Shown piece after piece: positions 26,764-36,402 of a DNA stretch of 64,000 bases (position 1 is its first letter; each line of letters opens with the position of its first letter). The stretch spans positions 1,244,001 to 1,308,000 of the forward strand of contig NZ_VCJR02000001.1 in assembly GCF_009712425.2 (NCBI RefSeq). The letters run 5' to 3'. The notes beneath the pieces are model-generated. The model was not told the DNA's origin. It was given only the letters and a program-made list of their open reading frames with translations, and did not search any database. This DNA comes from Aquisalinus luteolus (GTDB taxonomy: Bacteria > Pseudomonadota > Alphaproteobacteria > Caulobacterales > Parvularculaceae). The position numbers and the translations under genes are program-made.

Positions 26764-27529
26764 TTTCTTTTATCTCGATAGTACCTTCGCCGGTATAGAT
26801 TAGGTCGAAAGCGTTGGCGGCTAGTTTCAGCCATTTCACTCGGGCTGCATGGTCCCACTGTTCACCAGTTTTGGGTAAGGTCTTTAGCAAACCTTCGATG
26901 AAAGGATGGAGCTCAAATTCACTAGAAAAATCGTCCTTTCTATCGTCTGCTTTTTCGTCTTTTGTAGAGCCGTGATCATCAGTGTCTTTGGGACCATCTT
27001 TTATTATCGGTAAAGTAAGCCGATCAGCACCGGCCCAATAGAAACCTGCTTGTCTTGCTGATCGCTCAAAAACTTGTCTCGCTTTATCTTTTTGCTTTGG
27101 CGAGACGCCTAGCCGGACAAACTCTTCCTCAAGAGCAGTACCTTTTGGAAGCATCCTGCCCTTATAGCTTTCATACACTTGGCGATAGAGGGGAACGCTC
27201 AGGAAAGAATCGACGCGAGCTTTTTGATCCTTTTGCGGATCAAGAATATTCATTCCAAGCTGTGTAAGCCTGACGCCACCTCTTTCAACTTCAATTAGCC
27301 CGAAAATTCTGGGTGGCGAGAGGCGCGCCCTATACGCTCCACCGCGAGCTGACACATCTAGTACACCCGCTAACTGTTCATTTTCACAGCTTTGTCCCCC
27401 TGTACTAAATATTGCTCGAGCTACTTCCGTGGCAGAATCCAGATCATTGTAAGGAAAGCTAATTGTAGATCGGGCTCTTTTCTCTGAGCCGTCGCTGTCC
27501 TCGTTGGAGCTATGGTCGTCGTCGGTCAT
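26741..27529 (-). CDS. Hypothetical protein, AT-richer than its surroundings (DUF5343-like?)
   Basis: 262 residues. The N-terminal part (FPYNDLDSATEVARAIFSTGGQ, AYRARLSPPRIFGLIEVERGGVRLTQLGMNIL) reads as two winged-helix-like segments, similar to DUF5343-type proteins seen in mobile elements. The match is by eye. The middle is helical, residues 180-205 are a low-complexity Asp/Lys linker, and the C-terminus is short and helical (WLKLAANAFDLIYT). The base composition is clearly AT-richer, with codons such as TTA and AGA that the neighbours avoid. No recognised function. A nucleic-acid-binding role is possible from the winged-helix look. Confidence 0.75.
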   Translation of the reverse strand: MTDDDHSSNEDSDGSEKRARSTISFPYNDLDSATEVARAIFSTGGQSCENEQLAGVLDVSARGGAYRARLSPPRIFGLIEVERGGVRLTQLGMNILDPQKDQKARVDSFLSVPLYRQVYESYKGRMLPKGTALEEEFVRLGVSPKQKDKARQVFERSARQAGFYWAGADRLTLPIIKDGPKDTDDHGSTKDEKADDRKDDFSSEFELHPFIEGLLKTLPKTGEQWDHAARVKWLKLAANAFDLIYTGEGTIEIKEIKSTDNF

Positions 27530-27548
27530 AACTATTCCTTTCGATGAT

Positions 27549-27578
27549 CATATAAGGTTTATCCGGTCGTGGGGTCAA
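27549..27578 (-). promoter_or_regulatory. Sigma-70 type promoter of the AT-rich gene
   Basis: On the minus strand TTGACC (27578-27573), an 18-base spacer and TATATG (27554-27549) sit about 20 bases before the start at 27529; AAAGGA is the ribosome site. Confidence 0.5.
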
Positions 27579-27602
27579 TATACTTAATGAGAAAATATTG
27601 CG

Positions 27603-27627
27603 AAAGCCGGTCATGACCGGCTTTTTT
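27603..27627. terminator. Perfect 22-base palindrome followed by T6
   Basis: AAAGCCGGTCATGACCGGCTTT (27603-27624) then TTT to 27627. On the plus strand it looks like an intrinsic terminator, but no plus-strand gene ends here. It may insulate the promoter of the AT-rich gene or act as an operator. Confidence 0.5.
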
Positions 27628-28223
27628 GCGCCAGAGATGCGCCAAAAATGCGGAAAGAACAAAAGAGAACGATCCGAAAAATGTAAAAACATATAAATAA
27701 CAATAGCTTATAATTTTGTCTGGCGGGCGCAAATTCTTTGGTGGCAGTATATTGATCCGCTCAGATGGACCGTGAGAGGTGCATTTGTGGAAAACTTATC
27801 CCCGCGCTACCCAACCCGCCTATGCTCGCAATCGTCCCGGTGCGGATCGGGGCAGGGGATGGAGGTGGCGCCGTGACCGGCGGGGCCGCGCCATCCCATC
27901 AGGTTTCCGGCGGCGCTCGAGGGTGTGCGCAAGCTTCGCATCGTCCGCCGGAGCGGTGTTCCAGTCCTTGGCAGGCTGGACCGGAGAGACGCGTATCGTC
28001 CCGGCACCAGATCACCGCCGTGGGAGCGTGAGGCTACCTACACTTAGATTTTTGCTTATGGAGCCGGTAGCGCTTCCACGGGCCCCCTCCTTGCCTCGCC
28101 GTAGCCTTGGCGAAGGCGGATCGATTTTATGCGCTCGCACTCGCAGAGTGGCGGCGGTTTCGGTGCATGCCCCCCATCGCCGGCTTCGCCGAACGAGCAC
28201 TTCGGATTCCGTACGATGCCATT

Positions 28224-28270
28224 CCTCCCCCGTTTACGGGGGAGGTGCCCCGAAGGGGCGGAGGGGGAGG
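28224..28270. repeat. REP-like double hairpin
   Basis: CCTCCCCCGT/ACGGGGGAGG (28224-28245) followed by GCCCC GAA GGGGC (28247-28259) and GGAGGGGGAGG. This pattern of a C-run stem plus a small GAA hairpin recurs as an extragenic repeat in many alphaproteobacterial genomes. Confidence 0.75.
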
Positions 28271-28292
28271 GAGAGATAAATAGTCAGCCAAT

Positions 28293-28321
28293 GCCTGTAA
28301 GGCAGAGTCTGCCTTACAGGC
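28293..28321. repeat. Perfect 13-base stem hairpin
   Basis: GCCTGTAAGGCAG and its exact complement with loop AGT. No T run follows, so it is not an obvious terminator. Confidence 0.75.
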
Positions 28322-28339
28322 TTGGTGAGCAATCGTTTT

Positions 28340-28410
28340 ACCGGTGGCGATCAGTCAAGGGTGAAACCGCTTCGCGGCGGCAAAGCCGCCCTTGACAGAT
28401 CGACACCGGT
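28340..28410. repeat. 71-base imperfect inverted repeat (MITE-like)
   Basis: A 24-base arm at 28340-28363 matches the reverse complement of 28387-28410 at 21 of 24 positions. The centre holds CCGC/GCGG and GGCGGC/GCCGCC stems. The arms end in the palindrome ACCGGT. It resembles a small non-autonomous inverted-repeat element. Confidence 0.6.
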
Positions 28411-28446
28411 GAAACACCCCTCGGCCGGAGGGTAGGAAAAAACCAG

Positions 28447-29136
28447 CTAGTCCTTCTTCACTTGCCCTTGCATCGTCTCTGCAGTCGCCTTCAGCCTCTC
28501 GGCGGCGCGTTTCAGCTGCTTGTCGGTCCGCGCCTCGGCAATTGCCTCATCGTAAAGATACGGCCCGTCGGCGAGGATCTTCAGCGAATAGCTGGCTATA
28601 TGGAAACTCGCCATCGGCCTGAAATTGCCGGAGACAATCGCCCAGTTATGGTCGGTCAGGATGTCGTCATTGTCCGGACCCAGCGTTTGAAGGGCGGGAA
28701 GGCTGTCCTCGCGGATTGCGGCACTCATCTCGGTCGATGCCTCCGCCTCGTCGCCGCCTGTCCAGCCCAGCACCTCCAGAGCCGGGTCCGTGAAATCCGC
28801 AAGCATGGCCGGGACGACGGAGTTCGTGTCTTCGACGCTGTCGCCCGCCTTCATCAGCCGGGCAAAGCGGAAGGCGATCTCATCCTCCTCGACCGGCACT
28901 TCGACGCTCATCTGCACCATCGGGATGCCGGTATCGAAGGTGCAGCTGGCGGAATAGCCGGTGTCCTTGCACTCCTTGAGCGTGATCGGCGTAGCGTCTG
29001 GGTTCTGTGCATATAGCTCGTGCCAGCTCATGATCAGTGCTTCAGGGCCGGTCTCCATATCCGTCTGGGCCTGACTGGAGATGCCGAAAGAAAGACCGGT
29101 AATCACGGTACCGAGTAAAAGGAGCTGACGTGTCAT
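28447..29136 (-). CDS. Exported protein of unknown function
   Basis: 229 residues from ATG 29136, which has AGGGAT upstream. Signal peptide MTRQLLLLGTVITGLSFGIS, cleavage near SQAQ. The mature part is acidic, with two cysteines close together (KECKDTGYSASCTF), which probably form a disulphide. No family recognised. The last 50 residues are helical and charged. Likely periplasmic. It borders the repeat cluster on its 3' side. Confidence 0.75.
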   Translation of the reverse strand: MTRQLLLLGTVITGLSFGISSQAQTDMETGPEALIMSWHELYAQNPDATPITLKECKDTGYSASCTFDTGIPMVQMSVEVPVEEDEIAFRFARLMKAGDSVEDTNSVVPAMLADFTDPALEVLGWTGGDEAEASTEMSAAIREDSLPALQTLGPDNDDILTDHNWAIVSGNFRPMASFHIASYSLKILADGPYLYDEAIAEARTDKQLKRAAERLKATAETMQGQVKKD

Positions 29137-29230
29137 GGAATCCCTGCCTGAATTGGTCAGCGATATTTTGCCTGAAGCGCAGGAATTTTCCATCGGGATC
29201 TTGAGCAGGAACGATCAAATTATAGCGCAC

Positions 29231-29259
29231 AAAAAAGCCCCCGGCAGAACCGGGGGCTT
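29231..29259 (-). terminator. Intrinsic terminator of the YSC84 gene
   Basis: AAGCCCCCGG (29235-29244) pairs with CCGGGGGCTT (29250-29259). On the minus strand a run of T follows. About 22 bases after the stop at 29281. Confidence 0.88.
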
Positions 29260-29280
29260 GTCTTGTCAGATGACAGGCAA

Positions 29281-30171
29281 TTACATGCCAGTGTCTTCTT
29301 CAAGGTCTTCGTTCATGGCGTCCATGTCATCCATGTCGTCCATGACGGGTTCGTCGGTCCAGTCGGTATCGTCGTCACCGAACATGCCGTTCTGGTCTTC
29401 ATAGGTTACCTCGGCAATGCGGATGCCTTCCAGCGAGATGCCACCGGCAAAACCTTCCTGATTGAACGTGATGGCGCTGACTTCGCCAAGCTGGTCAAGG
29501 TCGCCATCGGCAACGGCTTTGGCCTGGGCACCAGCGTTGATCACGGTCACCTTGGCGTCAGCGCCTGTGCGCCATTCGGCATCGCCGGTAAGGTCTTCAA
29601 GCGCGTTCTCGGTGTTGAACGTCATGACTTGGCTGACCTGCTCGATACCGGCCTGGAAGCCCAGCGAACCGGCTGCAAGCTGGTAATAGCCCTGCGGCTG
29701 GCCATCGACCATCAGTACACCTTTACCGCCCGTACCACCGGCAATGAAGCTGGCGGAGGTCAGTTCAGGGAATACGAGGATGCCGGCGGCGTTGCTGGAG
29801 GCAACATTACAGGCCTCGGACAGCGCGATGCACTCATCAAGCGTTGCACGAGCCGCAGCGTCCCACTTCATCTTCTTCTCGCTCCACTCGGTTTCAGTGG
29901 CGGCGTCAGCGGACCAGTCTTTCTCCATGTCCTGACTGTCGCTGTCCCAATCCTGATTTGTCCGGGTAGTGGTTTGCGTGGTCGTCTGGGTATTCATCGC
30001 CATACGATCATTGTCGCGATATTGCGCCAGCTGGATCTGGTTCAGCTGTTCTGCGCTGGTCGCGGCTTCTTCAGCCTCGCTGATATCGTCTTGCGCATTT
30101 GCGGCGATACCGGCAAAGGCCATGGCAGTGGCAGAAGCACCAGCGGCAAACATTTTCATCATCTTGGTCAT
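29281..30171 (-). CDS. Exported YSC84/SYLF-domain protein
   Basis: 296 residues from ATG 30171 with a GGAGG ribosome site. Signal peptide (MTKMMKMFAAGASATAMAF, cleavage after ANA). Residues about 50-100 are a low-complexity Thr/Gln/Asp linker. Residues about 100-245 match the YSC84/SYLF lipid-binding domain (SSNAAGILVFPELTSASFIAGGTGGKGVL, GFQAGIEQVSQVMTFN, EGFAGGISLEGIRI). The C-terminal tail is very acidic (MDDMDDMDAMNEDLEED). SYLF proteins bind membranes and phosphoinositides in eukaryotes; bacterial roles are poorly known. An EcfG-like promoter lies upstream, and a terminator follows. Confidence 0.85.
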   Translation of the reverse strand: MTKMMKMFAAGASATAMAFAGIAANAQDDISEAEEAATSAEQLNQIQLAQYRDNDRMAMNTQTTTQTTTRTNQDWDSDSQDMEKDWSADAATETEWSEKKMKWDAAARATLDECIALSEACNVASSNAAGILVFPELTSASFIAGGTGGKGVLMVDGQPQGYYQLAAGSLGFQAGIEQVSQVMTFNTENALEDLTGDAEWRTGADAKVTVINAGAQAKAVADGDLDQLGEVSAITFNQEGFAGGISLEGIRIAEVTYEDQNGMFGDDDTDWTDEPVMDDMDDMDAMNEDLEEDTGM

Positions 30172-30231
30172 CTCAAACCTCCATCTCATTACGTTGGACA
30201 CGGTCCTCGTCATCGACGACCGACGGAAGGG

Positions 30232-30257
30232 TAACGATTTTCGTGAAGACAGGTTCG
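30232..30257 (-). promoter_or_regulatory. EcfG-like promoter for the YSC84 gene
   Basis: On the minus strand CGAAC (30257-30253), a 16-base spacer and CGTTA (30236-30232). The -35 has one change from GGAAC; the -10 and spacing fit. It lies about 60 bases before the start at 30171. Confidence 0.5.
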
Positions 30258-30429
30258 GTACGGAGGAATTACCGATCCTTCATCGAATGGTAATTTTTGG
30301 GAAGGAACTTATGCCCGTTTATTGGAATGGCCTTATGATCAACCACTTATGGAGAGGTGTTGGTCATGCATAAAAGAACCAGGCAGCTGTGCCACCCGGT
30401 TGCCTTTAAAACATCACAAATCGTTCGCT

Positions 30430-32766
30430 CTATGGCCCTTTGCGCCGCCGTCTTTTCTGGCCTTTTGCCCCTTTGGGGGTCGAGGTCAGGGTGCTGACGG
30501 TGCCTTCGGACTTGGTGATGCGGCCCTTGGAGTTGCGGGTCGCGGCTTCCTCCATCGCAGACTGGCGCGCCATCGGGTCGTTGGAGATGGTCATTTCCAC
30601 TTCCTGCAGGCGCTTGATCTCGTCGCGGATGCGGGCCGCTTCCTCGAACTCCAGATTGCCTGCTGCTTCGCGCATCTGGGCTTCCAGCGCTTCGAGGTGC
30701 TTGCGCAGGTTGCCGCCGGGTTCGAATTCCTCGCCATCCTCGGCAAAGCCAGCGATGCTCCTGGTCATGTTCTGGCCGACGAAGGATGTGCCATAGGCCG
30801 CTTTCTTTCCTTCGTCATCGGAGTTCATGGCTTCGGCGATCTTTGCCTTTACCGATGTCGGGGTAATGCCATGCTCTTCATTGTGGGCGATCTGTTTCTC
30901 GCGACGGCGCTTGGTTTCTTCCATGGCCCGTTCCATCGAGCCGGTCATGTTGTCAGCATACAGGATAACGCGACCGTCGACGTTGCGCGCCGCCCGGCCG
31001 ATGGTCTGGATTAGCGAGGTCTCCGAGCGCAGGAAGCCTTCCTTGTCGGCATCGAGGATGGCGACAAGCTGGCATTCGGGAATATCGAGGCCCTCGCGCA
31101 GCAGGTTGATGCCAACGAGAACGTCGAAGGTGCCGAGGCGCAAATCGCGGATGATCTCGATCCGCTCCAGCGTGTCGATGTCGGAGTGCATGTAGCGCAC
31201 GCGTACGCCCTGATCGTGCATGTATTCGGTCAAGTCCTCGGCCATGCGTTTCGTCAGTGTGGTGACGAGCACGCGGCCGCCCTGTTTGGCGACCCGCTTG
31301 CATTCGTCGATGACATCATCGACCTGGCTGAAGCCATCCTTCGCCACGGGACGGATCTCTACCGGCGGGTCGATCAGGCCGGTGGGGCGGATGACCTGTT
31401 CGGTGAAGACGCCGCCGGTGCGCTCCAGCTCCCATTTGCCGGGGGTGGCCGACACATGGGTGGTCTGCGGACGCATCGCATCCCATTCCTCGAATTTCAG
31501 CGGGCGGTTATCCATACAGCTCGGCAGGCGGAAACCGTATTCGGCCAGCGTCCGCTTGCGGTTGAAGTCGCCCCGGAACATGGCGCCGACCTGCGGCACG
31601 GTCACATGGCTCTCGTCGATGAAGAGGAGCGCATTGTCAGGCACGTATTCAAACAGGGTGGGGGGCGGCTCACCCGGCTTGCGGCCCGTGAGATAGCGGG
31701 AATAATTCTCGATGCCGTTGCACGAGCCGGTAGCCTGCATCATCTCAAGGTCGAACTGGACGCGCTGTTCCAGCCGCTGGGCCTCGATCAGCTTGCCCTC
31801 GGCCTTCAGGATCGGCAGGGTGATTTCCAGCTCCTTCTGGATGCCTTCCATCGCCTGGATCAGGGTCGGGCGTGGCGTGACATAGTGGGAGTTTGCGTAG
31901 AGCTTGATGGTTTCCAGATCGTCCGTCTTCTGACCGGTCAGCGGGTCGAACTCGGTGATCTCCTCGACCTCGTCGCCGAACATCGAGACGCGCCAGGCGC
32001 GGTCTTCGTAGTGTGCAGGGAAGATCTCGATGACGTCGCCGCGGGCGCGGAAGGAGCCGCGCACGAAGGCCATGTCGTTTCGCTTGTATTGCAGGGCGAC
32101 GAGGTCGGCGAGCAGCGTCTTGCGCTCGATCGTCTGGCCGACCTCCAGCGAGAAGGTCATCGCCGTATAGGTCTCGACCGAGCCGATACCGTAGATGCAG
32201 GAGACCGACGCGACGATGATCACATCGTCGCGCTCCAGCAGCGCCCGGGTCGCAGAGTGTCGCATCCGGTCGATCTGTTCGTTGATCGAGGATTCCTTCT
32301 CGATATAGGTGTCCGTACGCGGAACATAGGCTTCCGGCTGGTAGTAGTCATAGTAAGAGACGAAATACTCCACGGCGTTGTTGGGAAAGAACGCCTTGAA
32401 CTCATTATAGAGCTGCGCGGCGAGGGTCTTGTTGTGGGCAAGGATCAGCGCAGGGCGCTGGCATGCCTCGATCACCTTGGCCATGGTATAGGTCTTGCCC
32501 GAGCCGGTGACGCCGAGCAGCACCTGGTCCTGCTCACCGGCCTCCTGTGCGCCCTTGACGAGTTCGGCAATCGCCGCCGGCTGGTCGCCCGCCGGTTCAT
32601 AGTCGGAGACCACCTCGAAGCGCTTCCCGCCCTGGCTCTTTGCCGGGCGTTCGGGCCGGTGGGGTGTCCACAGCGACGGCGCCATGCGCTGGTGATAGGT
32701 CTCAATCGCCTCGTTGAAGCCGGTGCCTTCAGGGAGGGTGTCGGGGGTGTCGTAACTGTCAGCCAT
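30430..32766 (-). CDS. uvrB: Excinuclease ABC subunit B
   Basis: 778 residues from ATG 32766. The damage-verification helicase of nucleotide excision repair. Walker A GVTGSGKT, the beta-hairpin region [16 protein letters not shown], helicase motifs ([33 protein letters not shown]) and the C-terminal UVR domain ([21 protein letters not shown]) are all present. The N-terminal 50 residues and the basic C-terminal tail ([11 protein letters not shown]) are extensions. An upstream in-frame TTG (32802) was not used. Confidence 0.97.
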   Translation of the reverse strand: MADSYDTPDTLPEGTGFNEAIETYHQRMAPSLWTPHRPERPAKSQGGKRFEVVSDYEPAGDQPAAIAELVKGAQEAGEQDQVLLGVTGSGKTYTMAKVIEACQRPALILAHNKTLAAQLYNEFKAFFPNNAVEYFVSYYDYYQPEAYVPRTDTYIEKESSINEQIDRMRHSATRALLERDDVIIVASVSCIYGIGSVETYTAMTFSLEVGQTIERKTLLADLVALQYKRNDMAFVRGSFRARGDVIEIFPAHYEDRAWRVSMFGDEVEEITEFDPLTGQKTDDLETIKLYANSHYVTPRPTLIQAMEGIQKELEITLPILKAEGKLIEAQRLEQRVQFDLEMMQATGSCNGIENYSRYLTGRKPGEPPPTLFEYVPDNALLFIDESHVTVPQVGAMFRGDFNRKRTLAEYGFRLPSCMDNRPLKFEEWDAMRPQTTHVSATPGKWELERTGGVFTEQVIRPTGLIDPPVEIRPVAKDGFSQVDDVIDECKRVAKQGGRVLVTTLTKRMAEDLTEYMHDQGVRVRYMHSDIDTLERIEIIRDLRLGTFDVLVGINLLREGLDIPECQLVAILDADKEGFLRSETSLIQTIGRAARNVDGRVILYADNMTGSMERAMEETKRRREKQIAHNEEHGITPTSVKAKIAEAMNSDDEGKKAAYGTSFVGQNMTRSIAGFAEDGEEFEPGGNLRKHLEALEAQMREAAGNLEFEEAARIRDEIKRLQEVEMTISNDPMARQSAMEEAATRNSKGRITKSEGTVSTLTSTPKGAKGQKRRRRKGP

Positions 32767-32872
32767 GAGGCGGAATGTAGGGCGCAGCGGCGTGTGGAAC
32801 AAGGGGAGAACGGGAGATGCCGGACAATCTGCCTTATCCTCCTGCCGTCAATACGGGGTATATAATGAAGCG

Positions 32873-33244
32873 ATGAAGAGTGATCCCGATATTACCGTCT
32901 TCTACGATGGCGCCTGCCCACTTTGTGTCCGCGAAATCGGACTGCTGCGCCGATTGGCGCAGGCTGACGCCATTTGCTTCGAGGATGTCTCACCACCAGA
33001 CGCGGCACCCAGCTGCGATATCTCGCGGTCGAGGCTGATGGCGCGTTTCCATGCCCGCCTGCCCGATGGTTCTGTCGTCGAAGGGGCCCGGGCTTTCACC
33101 GAGGCGTGGAGCAGGGTGCCATGGCTGGTATGGCTGCGGCCACTGGGAAGCAATGTCGCGAGCCGCTGGCTGCTCGACCGGCTCTATGATGGCTTCCTGA
33201 AAATGCGTCCCGGTCTGCAATGGCTGGCCGGGAAGATGCAATGA
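32873..33244 (+). CDS. DUF393 (thiol-disulphide oxidoreductase-like) protein
   Basis: 123 residues. The DUF393 signature VFYDGACPLCVREI with a CxxC motif, then DISRSRLMARFHARLPDGSVVEGARAFTEAWSRVPW, is complete. Such proteins are thought to have a thioredoxin-like fold, but the physiological substrate is unknown. The gene is in the opposite direction to uvrB and converges with secA, whose stop is 4 bases away. Confidence 0.88.
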   Translation: MKSDPDITVFYDGACPLCVREIGLLRRLAQADAICFEDVSPPDAAPSCDISRSRLMARFHARLPDGSVVEGARAFTEAWSRVPWLVWLRPLGSNVASRWLLDRLYDGFLKMRPGLQWLAGKMQ

Positions 33245-33248
33245 AGGC

Positions 33249-36233
33249 CTAGGCGGTCTTGCCGTGGCAATGCTTGAACTTGTTGCCCGAACCGCAGGGG
33301 CAGGGCGCGTTGCGCGAAACACGGCCCCAGGTTTCCGGATCTTTCGGGTCAATCTCGGCAGCACCCTGGCGGGCAACAGACGGTGCTTGCGCGAGAGCCT
33401 TGCCATAGGTCGGGAAGTGGCGCGGACCATCAGGGTTCCCGCCGCCGGGTCCGCCGGCATCGTTCTCGCCGGTCGAGGCATCGATATGCGAGGCCTGAAG
33501 CTTGGAGGCGTCCAGCTTGCGGCGGGCGGCCAGCTGCTCGAGCATCTTGCGCGCCTGGTCGGTCTGGGCCGGACCCGTCGCCGCATTTTCGCGGACCTGG
33601 ATCTGGATACCCATGAGCGAGGCCGTCACGTCACGGCGCAGGCCGTCGAGCAGCAGCTCGAACAGGGTGAAGCTCTCCGTCTTGAACTCGTTCAGCGGAT
33701 CGCGCTGGCCAAGGGCCCGGAAAGAGACGATGGAGCGAAGATGGTCGATCTGCTGGATATGCTCACGCCAGTTATTGTCGATCGTCCGCAGCAGGATCGA
33801 CTTCTCGACCCGGCGCATCATGTTCTCCGGATCGTTGAGACCCTTCTCGGTCGCAATGGCGACGAGGTCTTCTTCCTTCCTGACGTAAAGCTCGGCGGTA
33901 GCGTCGAGCAGCCGCTCCTGGATTTCCGTATCGGCGACGCCTTCCTCTGCGGCCCAGTCATGGACGGGGAACTCCGTCAGGAACAGCTCTTTCAGCTCCT
34001 TGTCGAGGCCGTCAATGTCCCAGCGCTCGGCGTAGGAGTTTGGCGGAATATGCGCGGCGACGAGGTCGTTTACCAGCTGCACGCGCATATCGTCGATAAT
34101 GTCGTTGACGCTCTCGGACGACATGAATTCGATGCGCTGTTCAAAGATCGCCTTGCGCTGGTCGTTGATGACATCGTCATATTTCAGGACGTTCTTGCGA
34201 ATGTCGAAGTTGCGCTGCTCGATCTTGCGCTGGGCCCGTTCCACCGCCTTGGTGAACCACGGGTGCTCGATCGATTCATCCGGCTTGATGCCAAAGCGCT
34301 TGAGCATGTTCTCCATGCCCGTGCCAAAGATGCGCATCAGGTCGTCTTCGAGCGAGAGATAGAATTTCGTAGCGCCGGGGTCGCCCTGACGGCCGGAACG
34401 CCCGCGCAGCTGGTTGTCGATACGGCGGCTTTCGTGACGTTCCGTGGCAAGAACATAAAGGCCGCCGGCATCCAGCGCCTTCTGCTTCTGTTCCTTGACC
34501 CGGGCAGCGATCTCCTCGCGCTTGCGGGCGATCGTTTCCTCGTCGTCGCTTTCCTCAAGGTCCTTGATCAGCTCCATGTCGACGGAACCGCCAAGCTGAA
34601 TATCTGTACCGCGACCGGCCATGTTGGTGGCAATAGTTACAGCGCCTGGCACGCCGGCCTGGGCAATGATCTCGGCTTCCTGCTCGTGGAAGCGGGCGTT
34701 CAGCACGTTGTGCGGAATCGGCACCGGGCGACGCGAATAGTCCTCATAAACCTTGGACAGGCGCTTGACCTCGGCGATCTCGTCGTCGTGCTTGCCTTCT
34801 TTCATATCGTCCAGATAACGCAAAGTGTCTTTGGCCAGCTGCTTGAAGAACTTCTTGTTGGAGAGAAGCTGCGAGATCAGCTCCGATTTCTCGATGGAGG
34901 CCGTGCCGACGAGAACCGGCTGGCCGCGGTCGACGCAGTCGATGATCTGGCGGACGATGGCTTTGTATTTCTCTTCCGCCGTGATGTAGAGCTCGTCATC
35001 CATGTCATCGCGGGCGATGGGCTTGTTGGTCGGCACTTCGACCACGTTCAGCTCATAGATGTCGGCAAATTCGGATTCCTCCGTCAGTGCCGTACCGGTC
35101 ATGCCGGACAAGCGGTCGTAAAGGCGGAAGTAGTTCTGGAAAGTGATCGAGGCGAGGGTGACGTTCTCCGGCTGGATGTCGACACCTTCCTTCGCCTCGA
35201 CAGCCTGGTGCAGGCCGTCGGACCAGCGGCGGCCTTCCATCATGCGGCCTGTGAACTCGTCAATGATCACGACCTTGTTGTTCTTGACTATGTAGTCCTT
35301 GTCCCTGGTGAACATCTTGTGGGCGCGCAGGGCATTCTGGACGTGATGGACGACAGTGACATTCTGGGCATCGTAGAGATATTCGCCTTCGATCAGTTCG
35401 GCCTCGCGCAGCATATCTTCAATGTGCTCGTTGCCTTCCTCGGTCAGCGTGACCTGCCGCTGCTTCTCGTCGATCTCGTAATCTTCCTCTTCAAGTTTCG
35501 GGATGATCTCGTTGATCTTCTTGTAAAGTTCGGACTTGTCGTCGGTCGGCCCGGAAATGATCAGCGGCGTGCGGGCCTCGTCGATCAGGATAGAGTCGAC
35601 CTCGTCGACGATGGCATAGTGGTGGCCACGCTGGACCATTTCCTCCAGCGACGATTTCATGTTGTCGCGCAGATAGTCAAAGCCGAGCTCGTTATTGGTC
35701 GCGTAGGTAATGTCGCAGGCATAGGCATCGCGGCGCTGCTGGTCATTCAGCTCGTTGTGAATGACGCCGGTGGTCAGGCCGAGATGGGCAAACACGCGGC
35801 TCATCCATTCGGCGTCACGCTTGGCGAGGTAATCGTTCACGGTGACGATATGTACACCCTTGCCGGTCAGCGCGTTCAGATAGGCGGGCAAGGTGGCGAC
35901 GAGGGTCTTGCCTTCACCGGTCTTCATCTCGGCGATATCGCCATTGTGGAGCACCATGCCGCCGAGCAACTGCACATCGAAGGGTCGCATGCCCAGCGCG
36001 CGCTTGGCAGCTTCCCGGGCGACGGCAAAGGCCTCGATCTGCAGGCTTTTCAGGGTTTCGCCATTGGCATGGCGCTTCTTGAATTCTTCGGTCTTTTCCT
36101 TCAGCTGCGCATCGGACAGGGCGCTGATTTCCGGCTCCAGCTGGTTGATCTGCTCGACCTTGCGGTACAGGGGCCGCAGCCTGCGTTCTGTCGACGAGCC
36201 GAAAACCTTCTTAGCAATGTCCAGAATAGCCAT
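33249..36233 (-). CDS. secA: Preprotein translocase ATPase SecA
   Basis: 994 residues from ATG 36233 ([30 protein letters not shown]). The motor of the SecYEG export channel. The DEAD-type motor motifs ([59 protein letters not shown]) and the preprotein-binding region are present. The C-terminal zinc finger [17 protein letters not shown] is intact. The frame is open upstream to 36902, but that stretch is antisense to the parvulin gene and is not coding. Confidence 0.98.
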   Translation of the reverse strand: MAILDIAKKVFGSSTERRLRPLYRKVEQINQLEPEISALSDAQLKEKTEEFKKRHANGETLKSLQIEAFAVAREAAKRALGMRPFDVQLLGGMVLHNGDIAEMKTGEGKTLVATLPAYLNALTGKGVHIVTVNDYLAKRDAEWMSRVFAHLGLTTGVIHNELNDQQRRDAYACDITYATNNELGFDYLRDNMKSSLEEMVQRGHHYAIVDEVDSILIDEARTPLIISGPTDDKSELYKKINEIIPKLEEEDYEIDEKQRQVTLTEEGNEHIEDMLREAELIEGEYLYDAQNVTVVHHVQNALRAHKMFTRDKDYIVKNNKVVIIDEFTGRMMEGRRWSDGLHQAVEAKEGVDIQPENVTLASITFQNYFRLYDRLSGMTGTALTEESEFADIYELNVVEVPTNKPIARDDMDDELYITAEEKYKAIVRQIIDCVDRGQPVLVGTASIEKSELISQLLSNKKFFKQLAKDTLRYLDDMKEGKHDDEIAEVKRLSKVYEDYSRRPVPIPHNVLNARFHEQEAEIIAQAGVPGAVTIATNMAGRGTDIQLGGSVDMELIKDLEESDDEETIARKREEIAARVKEQKQKALDAGGLYVLATERHESRRIDNQLRGRSGRQGDPGATKFYLSLEDDLMRIFGTGMENMLKRFGIKPDESIEHPWFTKAVERAQRKIEQRNFDIRKNVLKYDDVINDQRKAIFEQRIEFMSSESVNDIIDDMRVQLVNDLVAAHIPPNSYAERWDIDGLDKELKELFLTEFPVHDWAAEEGVADTEIQERLLDATAELYVRKEEDLVAIATEKGLNDPENMMRRVEKSILLRTIDNNWREHIQQIDHLRSIVSFRALGQRDPLNEFKTESFTLFELLLDGLRRDVTASLMGIQIQVRENAATGPAQTDQARKMLEQLAARRKLDASKLQASHIDASTGENDAGGPGGGNPDGPRHFPTYGKALAQAPSVARQGAAEIDPKDPETWGRVSRNAPCPCGSGNKFKHCHGKTA

Positions 36234-36402
36234 AAAAACTGATACCCTCTGAGCGGTGGCGGAACCTGCCGGTAATAAAATAAGTGGCATAACACCGGCA
36301 AGAGCCGGTAAAGGCACAATGGTCGTCACATAAGCAGGGCCTCTCCCGGTGTCAACGAAGCAGGAACGGCCGGCCCTCCGGACAGGTGTCCGTATTGGGA
36401 AG

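Larger units (their letters stand above)
27628..28446. other. About 0.8 kb with no convincing gene, filled with repeats
   Basis: No reading frame here has a good start, ribosome site and codon use. The first 390 bases contain only a stop-to-stop frame of 56 codons at 27877-28047. The last 400 bases are dense in inverted repeats (28224-28270, 28293-28321, 28340-28410) and short palindromes such as the CGCCGTAGCCTTGGCGAAGGCGG-type element near 28090. It is likely a repeat-rich junction rather than coding sequence. Confidence 0.7.

Noticed and set aside
26699-26803. A 34-codon frame starting ATG within the candidate small RNA
   Set aside because: It runs through the terminator hairpin and has no ribosome site.
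27765-28395. Overlapping 88- and 166-codon frames in the repeat region
   Set aside because: Codon use and content look random, no ribosome site, and they cross inverted repeats.
33264-36242. A 992-codon open frame on the plus strand, antisense to nearly all of secA
   Set aside because: It mirrors SecA codon by codon; high-GC codon bias opens the antisense frame. No family resemblance, no ribosome site.
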